A DNA stretch of 27,500 nt from Stramonita haemastoma (lineage: Eukaryota; Mollusca; Gastropoda; Neogastropoda; Muricidae): contig CM060334.1 in the NCBI GenBank assembly GCA_030674155.1, positions 44,416,372-44,443,871 on the forward strand. The letters run 5' to 3'. Shown one piece after another: positions 8,079-18,140 of this stretch. The notes under the pieces are model-generated. The model had not been told where the DNA came from. It saw only the letters and a program-made list of their open reading frames with translations, and ran no database searches. The position numbers and the translations under genes were made by a program. The first letter of the stretch is position 1. The number at the start of each line of letters is the position of its first letter.

Positions 8079-8640
8079 CTGGACTTAGAGATATCTCTGT
8101 AGGGGTCTGCCACTCTTTAAGTAAAACGGGAGAACTGACTCTCTTGTTGCAGTCTGTCACAAAGGATTAGTTCATGATATATTGTGTACAACATGAGTAT
8201 TATAGTGTGTGATATATAATATATTATAAGTGACGCTCCACAATAACAAGTCGAGTGCACAAGTATTTAGTATTGCAGTTATTAATGTACAATAAATGGC
8301 TATAACAAAACAGATAAATCGACAATATTGCAAGTTATTACAATGAAGATAGATGCAGGATGTGACAAATGAGAAACAGCAAGTTCATTTCGTAACGGTT
8401 GTCGAATGAGGGCTTGATATTTTCAAACATTAAACAAAGATAAATTATGCCTTATTATTTATTATAAGTAATAAACGATATGTTATAATCATCAAACTTT
8501 AATGACATGACCCACTGCTTAATAGCCTAGCGCAAATTGAATGCTAAGCGATATTCGTGTGAGCGCACATATATATATATATATATATATATCATAGGTT
8601 GTGTGTATCATAGGTTGTGCGTCTGTAACACCTTTGACAC
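8079..8640 (+). other. Probable 3' UTR of the GPCR and AT-rich spacer
   Basis: AT-rich sequence downstream of the receptor and its tail frame. Polyadenylation-type hexamers AATAAA lie at 8291-8296 and 8470-8475. A (TA)n run occupies 8568-8592. No other gene was seen. Confidence 0.4.
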
Positions 8641-9948
8641 AAAGCCTCAGCATCGAGTCTCCTGGAGACATCCATGATCCAAGCCATGTCATCAGCTTGA
8701 CCTGATCCTCCCCAGACATCTCAGCCTTTCCAGCATCAAGATCACTCGCAGATACCAGAGCGCAAATTGTGACACTGACCATTCTTTGGTGTGCAGCAAT
8801 GTGAAGCTCTGTGTCAAGAGACTGCACCAAATCGCATCGACACCAGCAAAACATTTGACCAAGTAAAAGTGGATGAGCATGTGCGTATATTGGAGGATAC
8901 TCTACCTGGCCCACCCACCGAAAATGCCTAAGAACGATGGAGACATTTCAGAGATGCTGTCTACAATGCTAGCCATGTCCACCTTTGGCAAAAGACCAGC
9001 AAATCAGCTGATTGGTTTGGAGCCCACTCAGAAGTAATGACACCAGTCACTGAGGCCAAAAGAAATGTCCTGCCAGCACACAAAACCAATTACAGCAAGC
9101 AGAATCTCCAGGTTCTCCATGCTGCTCGCAGCAAAGTCCAGCAGTGTGCCAGGCAATGCGCCAATGACTTGTGGCTTCAGCTCTGCTCCCAGATTCAGAT
9201 TGCAGCTGACACAGGAAACATCAAAGGTGATGTATGACGGCATCAAACAGGCACTTGGCCCAACGCAAAAGAAAACTGCCCCTTTGAAACTAGCTACAGA
9301 AGATATTCAAGACAGAGAACAACAGATGGAGCGCTGGGTAGAACACTACACTGAGCTACATGCAAAGGAAAATGTAGTCACAGAAGATGTCCAGAATGCC
9401 ATAGAGTGCCTACCAGAGCTGGAAGAGCTTGAAAGAGAACCAGCCATAGATGATAATGTCAGCAAAGCCCATGGCACTCCTCTTGCCTCTGGCAAGGGGC
9501 ACCTAGAAAAGACGGTATTTTTCCCGCCATACTGGAAGTGCCTGCAAAGAGACACTTCACTAAACTATGTTGCATCTAACATCCAATGCCTCTTGTTGGA
9601 AAGAAGGTGAAGTACCACAAGACATGAGGGATGCTAACATCGTCTCTCTATACAAAACAAAGGTGACAGAAGCAATTGCAATAACTATCGCAGTATTTCC
9701 CTCCTCAGCATCGTTGGGAAAGTCTTTGCATGAGTAGTATTGAAGAGACTCCAGGTACTTGCAGAGCAAGCCTACCCTAATCACAGTGTGGTTTCCATGC
9801 TAACAGATCCACTATAGACATGATCTTCTCCCTCAAACAACTGCAGGAGACACGAAGGAAGCAAAGACAACCACTCTTCATTGCCTTCATAGGCCTTACA
9901 AAGGTTTTCAATCTGGTTAGTAGAGATGGCATCTTTAACCTTTGCTGT
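8640..9948 (+). pseudogene. Decayed LINE fragment: endonuclease C-terminus to early RT
   Basis: Reading across frames gives the end of an APE-type endonuclease (HQLDLILP near 8693, then TDHSLVCSNVKL near 8772, the SDH-like motif). A spacer region follows (DWFGAHSEVMTPVTEAKR near 9015; EQQMERWVEHYTELHAKENV near 9320). Then come the start of RT (DMRDANIVSLYK near 9624, CNNYRSISLLS-like near 9675) and LTKVFNLVSRDGIF near 9900. Stops and frameshifts break it repeatedly and it ends abruptly before the catalytic FADD region, running into a minisatellite. The element resembles the LINE at 14110-17225 but is clearly diverged from it. Dead copy. Confidence 0.8.
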
Positions 9949-9970
9949 AGTCACCTCTGACACGATGCTC

Positions 9971-10245
9971 TGTACCTCCTGGGTGTACAGCAACCCATGG
10001 TTTTAGTGTAGCATAACCCGTTACCCTACCTCCTAGGTGTACAGCAACCCATAGTTTATTGAAGGGGTAACCAGTTACTGTACCTTCTGGTTGTACAGCA
10101 GCCCATGGTTTTAGTGTAGGCATAACCTGTTAACCTACCTCCTGGGTGTACAGCAACCCTGGTTTTAGTGTAGGGTTAACCTATTACTGTACCTCCTGGG
10201 TGTACAGCAACCCATACCATATCTCCAGGGTGTACAGAAATCCAT
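9971..10245. repeat. Minisatellite, unit about 55-60 bp, roughly five copies
   Basis: Imperfect tandem copies of a unit like tgtacctcctgggtgtacag + caacccatggttttagtgta + ggcataacc..gttac. Copies begin near 9971, 10030, 10089, 10139 and 10189, with a shorter degenerate copy after 10217 and scattered fragments to about 10380. It starts right where the truncated LINE ends. Confidence 0.8.
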
Positions 10246-10616
10246 GGTGTCTGGAAAGGAGCTAAATCTCTGCCTTGCCTTGCTGAAACACTCATCTCTA
10301 TCCCCCCTCCCCCATGACCTGGTTGCATAGCAACCCCATGATTTGAAGGCCTACTGGCTACTGTATATCCTGGCTGTTGAGTAATCTAAATTAAGCTGCC
10401 CACAGGGGAATCTGCCTTTATGTGTACAGTTTGTAAGAAGGAACAGTGCTTTTCCAACAATAGATCTAGTACTTGAAGTGATAAAAGGTATGCGCCCAAA
10501 CATGCCCATATGTGCACTGGAGTTATCAGTAAGAAAAAAGGGCTTGTTATTTTACAGTGCATTTCCATAAATTTGCACTCTTATGTCCATTTGTTTACCT
10601 TTGAGCTGATAGTCAA
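10246..10616. other. Spacer, degenerate minisatellite remnants only
   Basis: Holds diverged pieces of the preceding repeat (gacctggttgcatagcaacc) and otherwise unremarkable sequence. No gene seen. Confidence 0.4.
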
Positions 10617-10700
10617 TAACATAATAATAATATAATAATAATAATATAATGATAATAACAACGATAATGATAATAATAATGGTTATGATAATAATGATGA
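10617..10700. repeat. (TAA)n-rich microsatellite
   Basis: Imperfect taataa/gataat repeats directly 5' of the subfamily-2 SINE head. Confidence 0.85.
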
Positions 10701-10702
10701 AG

Positions 10703-11123
10703 GACGGTGGCAGGATGTTTAAGACGTTCGCCTGCCAATATGTAAACCGCGAGTTTCTGGGTTCGTACCCAGCTCGCCCTTTCTTCCCAGTTTGACGAAA
10801 AAATCGAACGAATGTCAAAGTCATTCGGATGAGACTATAAACCGAGGTCCAGTGTGCAAACGCACGCAGAACATCTTGCGCACACGTTAAAATCCCGTTC
10901 CGCCTTTCGGAAGAACAGGCCATCGTGTGCCGGCAGGAGCGGATGACAAAATTATGTTTTAAAAAAAAACAGCATGCACACAGGTGTCGTGTTCTAGACA
11001 CCATCCCTGAGGGGAGGAAATAATGGGTAGGCGCTGCACTTGTGGCGACACGCTCTCCCGGGGAGAGCAGCCCGAATTTCACGCAGAGAAATCTGCTGTG
11101 ACATAAAGTGGTATAAAAAAAAA
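10703..11123 (+). mobile_element. tRNA-derived SINE, subfamily 2, full length
   Basis: The head resembles a tRNA: ggtggcaggatgtttaagac around box A, a gttcgcctgccaa anticodon-arm-like stretch and box B-like gggttcgtaccc. Then follow a short linker, the same central domain as subfamily 1 (tataaaccgagg.. to ..catcgtgtgccgg) and a different 3' part. That 3' part contains cagcatgcacacaggtgtcg, a strong hairpin (gctctcccggggagagc) and the end cacgcagagaaatctgctgt-gacataaagtggt. An (ATG)n simple tail follows. Sharing a central domain while head and tail differ defines a SINE superfamily; which named one cannot be settled without a database. Confidence 0.8.
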
Positions 11124-11159
11124 ATGATGATGATGATGACGACCATGATGAGGATAACA

Positions 11160-11529
11160 ACAATAATACTAACCTATCAAAAGTATCACCAGATCTGCCC
11201 TAAGCCCGTCAATCTGTCTCATGATGTGTCTCATGTTGATGTGTCAAAAACTCCCGATCAGCAGCCTATCATAGATCTATGTAATAGCACTCTCCACATT
11301 TGAATATTCAATCAGGCCTTAATATCATGGACCATCCCCACCCCTAACTGAATGCACCTTGGAGGACAAGGTATCAGTGCCTCAGTGAGTGTACATGAGG
11401 AATCTACAGTATACATGTAATGAATCAGAAGTGGAACAGATTGCAAAACACAAGAAACCATCAGTCCCACCTTAAAGTCCATCACTCCTTTCAGAGAATA
11501 CATTTTTTGAGGGCAAGAGAGAGAAAAGC

Positions 11530-11530
<1 letters not shown>
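11160..11530. other. Spacer, no gene seen
   Basis: Unique-looking sequence between the (ATG)n tail of the SINE and a (CA)n run. No coding or repeat signal was recognised. Confidence 0.35.

Positions 11531-11531
<1 letters not shown>

Positions 11532-11596
<65 letters not shown>
11532..11596. repeat. (CA)n microsatellite
   Basis: About 32 uninterrupted CA units. Confidence 0.95.
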
Positions 11597-11599
<3 letters not shown>

Positions 11600-11863
11600 A
11601 CAGATGACAGAGTAGTAACCATTATTTCTGATTTTTTCGTTCTTACCTTGTTTATTCATATAGCTGTATATTGTATTTAAAGCTGTTTTGCTTTGGTTTG
11701 CTTCATTGTTCCCCAATATTTCAGCTTATCCTTCCTTAGGAGACCCGGGGGTGGGGTTATCATAATTAGGTGATGATTTGACCTCAGTCAGGAGAATATA
11801 CATTATTGTGAAACTTTGTAGTAGTACTCAACTTGACAGTAACCCAGAAACTCACAGGAGCCC

Positions 11864-11865
<2 letters not shown>

Positions 11866-11932
<67 letters not shown>
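11866..11932. repeat. (GA)n microsatellite at LINE tail
   Basis: About 33 GA units. It abuts the simple tail (gaatacgaatacgaatag) of the minus-strand LINE 3' end that follows. Confidence 0.95.
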
Positions 11933-11933
<1 letters not shown>

Positions 11934-11936
<3 letters not shown>

Positions 11937-12180
11937 ATACGAATACGAATAGTTTATTCATAATAGGCCATAGCCCCTCATGAAGGGGGTGATGTGAACA
12001 AACAATTCATACATATGACAGTCAAAACATTCATGTTCCTCCTCTCCAAACAAAGAAAAGAAAAAGTCAACAGATAACGACATGAAACCAAAATAATCTC
12101 TACGCTGAGGGCACAGATCGTACCTGGAAAGTCTATACAGACGTAATTATTTCATATTATACAACTATCTCAACAATATT
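11934..12180 (-). mobile_element. LINE 3' end with RT C-terminal remnant and AATAAA tail
   Basis: On the minus strand a short open frame reads LRLYRLSRYDLCPQRRDYF... and ends ...FMRGYGLL-stop near 11967. It is followed by AATAAA and a tandem ctattcgtattcgtattc tail. A Tyr/Arg-rich C-terminus plus a simple-repeat tail with AATAAA is typical of LINE ends. The copy is 5'-truncated: an in-frame stop and AT-rich sequence precede it. It has a relative at 12826-13013. Confidence 0.6.
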
Positions 12181-12220
12181 CAGATTGATTCAAACTCAAT
12201 TTTTTTTTAAATTCCTTATT

Positions 12221-12251
<31 letters not shown>

Positions 12252-12313
12252 GATCCTAAATAAACAAACAAACAAGGACCTTACCTGGGACAATTATGGT
12301 CATACAGTTATGA

Positions 12314-12398
<85 letters not shown>
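12221..12398. repeat. (GA)n and (CA)n microsatellites
   Basis: (GA)n at 12221-12248 and (CA)n at 12317-12398 (one CCA interruption) are separated by about 70 bases of unique sequence. Confidence 0.9.
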
Positions 12399-12399
<1 letters not shown>

Positions 12400-12674
12400 G
12401 TAAAAAACGTACATGGAATTGCTCTAGATAAGTATCATACATCTATGTGGCTGATCTTGTTTCTTTCTCTCTTTTGTTTGATTTTTATATATGTATATAA
12501 TAAATAAATAAATAAATATATTCCTCCGTAGCTTTTTTGTTTGTTTGTGTGAGTTTTCTTCTACAGATGCCTTGATGAAACAAACAAACAAATATATTGT
12601 TTATTCAAATAAGCTGAAATATAGTTTTACTTTGATACAGAGGAGTGCAGGAAGTTTGAGACACATGCATGCCC

Positions 12675-12677
<3 letters not shown>

Positions 12678-12749
<72 letters not shown>

Positions 12750-13034
12750 CAAACAAAATCAATACAAGTAGACAACACAAACAGAAAGAAACAGACAGAC
12801 AGACAGACAGACAGAGAGAGAGACAATGACAATGACAATAGTTTATTGCGATTAAGCTTTTTTCATCCCATTCACAAGGGGACAGTGGGAATGGGATTGG
12901 GAACAACACAAATAGTATTGAACAAAAACAAGAAACAAAATATGGTTGCAGCCCAAATGATCTTCATGGCATGGTTTCCACGTCATGGTACAAAGATACT
13001 GGCTCGTGCTATCAGAGAGAGAGAGAGAGAGGAG

Positions 13035-13086
<52 letters not shown>

Positions 13087-13318
13087 CAAACAAAATCAAT
13101 ACAAGTAGACAACACAGACAAACAGAAAGAAACAGACAGAGAGAGAGAGAGAGAGAGGCAGGCAAACAAAATCAATACAAGTAGGCAACAAAGACAAACA
13201 GAAAGAAACAGACAAACAGAAAGAAACAGACAGACAGAGAGAGAGAGAGGGAGGGGCAAACAAAATCAATACAAGTAGACAACACAGACAAACAGAAAGA
13301 AACAGACACAAAGACACA
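12678..13318. repeat. Compound GA-rich tandem array, four copies of a 76-94 bp unit
   Basis: Four copies of gcaaacaaaatcaatacaag + tag-caacacagacaaacagaa + agaaacagac begin at 12749, 13086, 13162 and 13256, each separated by (GA)n or (CAGA)n runs. Copies 2-4 are spaced 76 and 94 bp apart. Copies 1 and 2 are 337 bp apart because a LINE 3' end and extra (GA)n are inserted between them. Apparent Arg/Glu or Leu/Ser frames here are microsatellite translations. Confidence 0.85.
12826..13013 (-). mobile_element. LINE 3' end inserted in the GA-rich array
   Basis: On the minus strand this segment ends with AATAAACTATTGTCATTGTC, an AATAAA followed by tandem attgtc units. This is the same design as the LINE end at 11934-12180. 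A short frame ending ..PLVNGMKKA-stop precedes it. It splits the first and second units of the surrounding array. Confidence 0.5.
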
Positions 13319-13362
13319 CAACAACAACAAAAACAAAGACCAAACAGAACAACACTACTCAC

Positions 13363-13537
13363 CCTGCCCTTTCTGTACCCCTTAGCCAGGGCGACGAAGT
13401 TGAGGCAGGTGATGGGGGTGATCTCACCGAAGCACGCGATGACGATTCTACCTGAAAACGGCTTGTCCTGGGAGCTGAGGTCACTGACCTTGACGTCCAG
13501 ATACACTTCTTCTGTCACCAGGTACTTTAGGGAGCCT
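13363..13537 (-). CDS. Cyclophilin-type peptidyl-prolyl isomerase, internal exon
   Basis: This 175-base minus-strand exon codes for 58 residues (GSLKYLVTEEVYLDVKVSDL, a short loop, then SGRIVIACFGEITPITCLNF and VALAKGYRKGR). That is the first beta strands and first helix of a cyclophilin domain. Cyclophilins catalyse cis-trans isomerisation of prolyl bonds; this one is probably in the secretory pathway given the upstream exon. The acceptor reads gatgtgggcag before the exon. The donor is AGG-GTGAGT, a strong match, with the exon ending in phase 0. Its first base completes a codon, so the preceding intron is phase 2, exactly as left by the exon ending at 19487. The catalytic Arg and the GDFT/GDGTGG region belong to later exons, which I could not find to the left within the window. 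The typical G-R-x-V/I-I-x-x-F-G-x-x-x-P pattern makes the family call firm. Confidence 0.75.
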
Positions 13538-13581
13538 CTGCCCACATCACAGCCACAAAGCCAACATCACTCCATGGGTCC

Positions 13582-13876
13582 TGCAGTATACATGTCCCCT
13601 TATCCCTTCATGAGTGACTGCTGTATACATGTCCCCTTATCCCTTCATGAGTGACTGCTATATACATGTCCCCTTATCCCTTCATGAGTGACTGCTATAT
13701 ACATGTCCCCTTATCCCTTCATGAGTGACTGCTATATACATGTCCCCTTATCCCTTCTTGAGTGACTGCTGTATACATGTCCCTTATCCCTTCATGAGTG
13801 ACTGCTATATACATGTCCCCTTATCCCTTCATGAGTGTCTGCTGTATACATGTCCCCTTATCCCTTCATGAGTGGC
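13582..13876. repeat. 37-bp minisatellite, eight copies
   Basis: Eight tandem copies of tgctgtatacatgtcccctt + atcccttcatgagtgac begin at 13582, 13619, 13656, 13693, 13730, 13767, 13803 and 13840. One copy is 36 bp and the rest differ by single bases. It starts 44 bp from the acceptor side of the cyclophilin exon, inside the intron, and the last unit runs directly into a SINE core fragment. Confidence 0.95.
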
Positions 13877-14013
13877 ATGCCTTGGCTACAGTACAGTTCC
13901 CCCAGTTCACCCAGCTGTAAATGGGTACCTGCCCTCTTCAGGGTCAGGGAGGGTAAAGCAGCGAGGGAGAGGAGATGGGCGCCGCCCTCAACATGTTTGC
14001 TTAGAGCAAATGC
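13875..14013 (+). mobile_element. SINE core fragment (same family as 26348-26670), 5'-truncated
   Basis: Matches 26449-26585 closely: ccttggct-cagtacagt, then cccagttcacccagctgtaa atgggtacct, then aaagcagcgagggagaggag atgggcgccgccctcaacatg. The tRNA/5S-like head is absent; the last minisatellite unit takes its place. The cacccagctgtaaatgggta block is a widely seen core in invertebrate SINEs. Confidence 0.75.
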
Positions 14014-14713
14014 TAAAAGACATTCCACTAATGAAAGAAATTGTCATTAGGTCATAGCATCATTAGGTCATAGCCCTATCATCAGGTTCCTATAGTATAT
14101 ATACATTACTAAAATACCCTGCTGGCTGGCCAAAAGAATTGAGGGCTGATGAATCCCAAATATATGGCTGGCTGAGCCTTCAACCACCAGTTGTAAATCT
14201 GCCTACGACCCGAGGACCTCGCTGTCACCGTCCCAGCTTGCTGGGCCATGGCAGATGAACCACGAGTTTAAAGGGTGGGAACGGTACTGCGCGAACCGTC
14301 TCTCACCTTAAAAATCCTCAAGGACAAGTCCACATCCCCCCCCTTATCCTCCCTTTTTCCTACTATCCCCAAGCCCTGTAGCGATGGGAAAGGGGCGAAT
14401 GCGGCAGGTGAAAGATGTCACTGGAAGCCACAGTTCCAATCCTGCATGCAGGCGATTCAGGAGTATGGGTCGTCTGATTGTTGACCTGAAGATGACAACA
14501 TCACCCGGCAGCACCCTGAATGACCAAGCAGCCCTCTTTAGGGATAGCACTGCTTGCTCCACACGGAGAGGGGCCTAGAAAAGGTGGCCTAACGAAAGCT
14601 CATCCTCATACCACCCAGTTGGCTAACCGCGGTCAACGGGCATCTTTCCAAGCGGTCGAGCAACAACAAAGGCAAAGTCAAGTGGCTCCACACCTGCCTC
14701 CAAAGGTGTGACA

Positions 14714-14910
14714 GGTCTCAAACTGGCGTGCTGGAACATCAGAACCATGCTAGATACAGTAGATAGCAACCGTCCTGAACGACGCTCTGCTTTAGTTGCA
14801 CACAAACTCTCTTGACTAAATATCGACATCGCAGCTCTTAGTGAAGTCCTCTTCCCAGATGAAGGCAGCCTCAAAGAACACGGCGCCGGTTACACCTTAG
14901 GACCCCTGTC
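14714..14910 (+). pseudogene. APE-type endonuclease, N-terminal fragment
   Basis: Translation reads KLACWNIRTMLDTVD, then RSALVAHKLS, an in-frame TGA (probably a decayed CGA Arg codon), and NIDIAALSEVLFPDEGSL. These are the first two conserved blocks of the apurinic-endonuclease-like domain that nicks target DNA in LINEs; the Asn of WNI and the Glu of LSE are both present. After GAGYTL the sequence jumps to the linker before RT (ETLWTRLKTAIL), so most of the domain, including the SDH block, is deleted. Confidence 0.75.
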
Positions 14911-14912
14911 CA

Positions 14913-17185
14913 GAAACGCTCTGGACCCGCCTAAAAACTGCCATCCTGCAGACCTCTGCAGAGGTCTTGGGCTTTTCCACTAAGAAGTACAAGGACTGGT
15001 TCGACGAAAATGACCAAGAAATTCAAGATCTGCTGGCAAAGAAGAGAAGTGCCCACCAGGCTCACCTTGCACAAACATCTCGTCCAGCAAAGAAAGCTGC
15101 CTTTCGTCTTACATGCAGCAATCTCCAGCGCAAGCTTAGAGTTATCCAAAACGAGTGGTGGACTAACCTCGCCGAGAAAACTCAGCTCTGCGCCAACTCA
15201 GGTGACTACAGAGGCTTCTACGAAGCTTTGAAGGCAGTCTATGGACCCTTTCACCAAGTGTTGAGTCCTTTGTGCAGCACTGACGGTCAGGCACTCCTCA
15301 CAGACAAGATGTCCATATTGAACCGCTGGGCTGAACACTTTCAAACCCTCTTCAGCGCTGATCGCACTGTTGATGACGCAGTGATCCAACAGATCCAACA
15401 GTAACCAGTGAAAGAAGAACTGGACAAAGCCCCAACCCTGGAAGAGGTAACTAAAGCCATAGAACAACTGAAGAGTGGGAAGGCTGCAGGCGTTGATGGT
15501 ATTCCACCAGAAAAACGGGGGGGCCAAACACTGCACTCCAAACTCCATGGATTTTTTGTTTGCTGCTGGGGAAAGCTACCACAAAACCTTCGTGATGCAA
15601 TTATAATCACCCTTTACAAAAACAAAGGGGAAAAATCAGATTGCTCAAACTACAGGGGGATAACTCTTCTCTCCATCGCAGGCAAAATCCTTGCAAGAGT
15701 TCTCAACAGACTAGTACCTGCTGTTGCATAACACCACCTCCCTGAGAGCCAGTGCGGCTTCAGAGCTAACAGGGGTACCACTGACATGGACTTCGTGCTC
15801 AGACTTCAAGAAAAGTGCCGCGAACAGAACAAGGGACTGTACATCACCTTCATTTATTTAACCAAGGCATTTGACACTGTGAGCAGGAAGGGCCTGTGGC
15901 AGATCATGGAGCGTCTTGGCTGTCCTCCAAAGTTTCTCAACATGGTGATCCAGCTACATGAAGACCAGCGTGGCCAGGTCAGAAACAGCAACGACCTCTC
16001 AGAGCCTTTTCCAATCACAAACGGGGTGAAGTAGGGCTGCGTCCTTGCACCAACCCTCTTCACTATCTTCTTCAGCATGATACTTCAGCGGGCCACAGAA
16101 GATCTTGATGACGAAGACGGAGTTTTCGTACGCTACCGCACAGATGGCAGCCTATTCAACCTGCGGCGTCTTCAGGCCCACACCAAAACCCTGGAGCAAC
16201 AAATTCGAGAGCTACTTTTTGCTGATGCTGCTACCCTTGTAGCCCACACAGAAACCCCCTGCAGCATGTAACATCCTGTTTTGCAGAGGCAGCCCAGCTC
16301 TTCGGACTCGAAGTCAGCCTGAAGAAGACAGAGGTTCTCTACCAGCCCACACCTCAGGTAGCGTACCACCCACCTCACATTACAATTGGTGAGACAGAAC
16401 TGAAGACAGTCCAGCAGTTCACCTACCTGGGATGCACAATCTCCTCTGATGCAAAATTTGATAAAGATGTAGACAACATACTGGCAAAGGCAAACGGTGC
16501 TTTCGGCAGACTCTACCACCGTGTCTGGAAAAACAAACACCTGAAGAAAGACACCAAGATCAGTGTCTACAGAGCCGTGGTACTGACCACCCTCCTGTAC
16601 GGCTCCGAGTCATGGGTCACATACAGACACCACCTGCGAATTCTGGAGCGCCTCCACCAACGCTGTCTCCGCTCCATCCTCGACATCCACTGGAGCGATT
16701 TTACCACGAATGCTGAGGTGCTGGAGCAAGCAGGGATCACCAGCATTGAGGCCATGTTGCTGAAAACGCAGCTACGCTGGGCAGGGCATGTCTCTAGAAT
16801 GGAGGGCCATCGCCTACCGAAGATGGTTCTCTATTCTCTACGGTGAACTTTCACCGGACACCCCTACAGACGCGCACCAAAGAAGAGATTTAAAGACTCT
16901 CTGAAGAAATCTCTGTCAGTCTGCCTCATAGACCATAACCAGTGGTCAGTCCTTGCCGCTGACCGGCAGGCCTGGCAACACACTGTGCATCAATCGGTCT
17001 CCACCTTTGAGGACAATCGCAGAGCCACCCTTGAGGAGAACCGAATGAGGAGGAAGAACCGCGTTCCCCCTACATCAACCCCAGAATTAACTTTCCCCTG
17101 CAGCCGCTGCGGCCGGGTTTGTTTGTCACACATTGGACTGAACAGCCACCAGCGAGCCTGCACCAGACGTGGACAGTGCCCTTAA
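14913..17185 (+). pseudogene. LINE reverse transcriptase with stops and damaged active site
   Basis: The linker (KDWFDENDQEIQDLLAKKR, 14992 on) leads into RT, read through frames: AIEQLKSGKAAGVDGIP near 15460, NYRGITLLSIAGKILARVLN near 15647, ESQCGFRANRGTTD near 15745, FIYLTKAFDTVSRKGLW near 15850, then FPITNGVK-stop-GCVLAP near 16010. A Q-to-stop (TAG) sits in the RQGC-like block. The catalytic FADD block reads LLFADAATLVAHTE near 16210, so the second Asp is lost. QFTYLGC near 16417 and LLYGSESW near 16592 follow. The C-terminus has C-x2-C-x12-H-x5-C (CSRCGRVCLS..HQRAC). Extra stops lie at 15405, 15729 and 16844. It cannot be active. Confidence 0.85.
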
Positions 17186-17225
17186 TCTTCGTGGGCTAAG
17201 CCAAGCCATGATGATAGTATATTGA

Positions 17226-17734
17226 TTTCTCCGAGTTATATGAATTGCAAAGTTAGTGTTTAAGCTGTTATTTCTATCTTTTCGTCATTCTTGTTCTATG
17301 GTTTTAATTTTGGGTTCTTACAGTTGTTAAATGCAGATAATTAGCTATGTGCTCCCCCCCCCCCCCCCACACACACACACACATACACTCATTCCCGTCT
17401 GATACCACTAATTAGTGGAAGGATGTTAAACTGAAGAACTAACTCAGTCACGAGTGCTAAATTTAGCGCACCCTTTCCTTTTACCTAGTCTAAGTGTGGC
17501 CAGTTCCTGCTATAAATAGCACCAGCTGCCCCCATCTGGGCTGGGCTGGGATGGATTAATTAGTAGCTGAGAGGAGGTGAATGCGTGGGAAGCTGACAGC
17601 TGTGGTAGCACCAGTGGGATGTGTTTCCATGATTCGGCTCATAATCTACATACAAGGACGCTATTTTTTTGTAACTGTTTGTTGTTCGAATGTTATGACA
17701 CTGGCTACCAGTGTCATTGGTGGTTTCTGTAACT
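17226..17734. other. Intronic spacer, no gene seen
   Basis: Unique-looking sequence with a short poly-C/(CA) run at 17354-17385, and a TATA-box-like TATAAATAG at 17511-17519 with no recognisable gene downstream. It lies within the cyclophilin intron. Confidence 0.35.
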
Positions 17735-17736
17735 AA

Positions 17737-17801
<65 letters not shown>

Positions 17802-17805
17802 CACA

Positions 17806-17872
<67 letters not shown>

Positions 17873-17891
17873 CACATGCATGGACAAATGT

Positions 17892-17966
<75 letters not shown>
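17735..17966. repeat. (CA)n with (GCAC)n, compound microsatellite
   Basis: Two long CA blocks (17735-17868 and 17896-17966) are separated by a short unique spacer. The first contains six gcac units near 17770-17790. (CTCA)n and poly-C/poly-A (18019-18059) follow. Confidence 0.95.
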
Positions 17967-17969
<3 letters not shown>

Positions 17970-18140
17970 TCACTCACTCACTCATTCACACTCACACACA
18001 CCAAACCCTACCAAATAATGCCCCCCCCCCCCCCAAAAAAAAAAAAAAAAAAAAAAAAACCCACACCAATCCATCATTAAACCAGCACATCAAAACTAAC
18101 ATACAAAAGTAAAGATGAACAAATAATTAAAACCAGCATA

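Larger units (their letters stand above)
14110..17225 (+). mobile_element. Dead LINE with internal endonuclease deletion
   Basis: The element has a 5' UTR-like part (14110-14710), an endonuclease start (14714-14900), an internal deletion near 14900-14912, a linker and RT (14913-16850) and a C-terminal zinc finger (near 17095-17165). The 3' end is tgatgatagtat near 17205-17225. It sits inside the intron of the minus-strand cyclophilin gene in the opposite orientation. Several stops and frame changes make it non-autonomous. The clade was not assigned (endonuclease/RT LINE with a C-terminal Cys-His finger). Confidence 0.85.

Noticed and set aside
13096..13545. 149-codon minus-strand frame taken as one protein
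   Set aside because: Only 13363-13537 is cyclophilin-like; beyond the GTGAGT donor the frame becomes Val/Leu/Cys/Ser-rich translation of intron and GA repeats.
13582..13876. CRISPR-like array
   Set aside because: The 37-bp units are contiguous with no spacers, and the context is a eukaryotic intron. It is a minisatellite.
17511..17519. TATA box TATAAATAG as a promoter
   Set aside because: No coding sequence, leader or transcript signal follows; it lies in an intron of an opposite-strand gene and such a 9-mer is expected by chance in AT-rich DNA.
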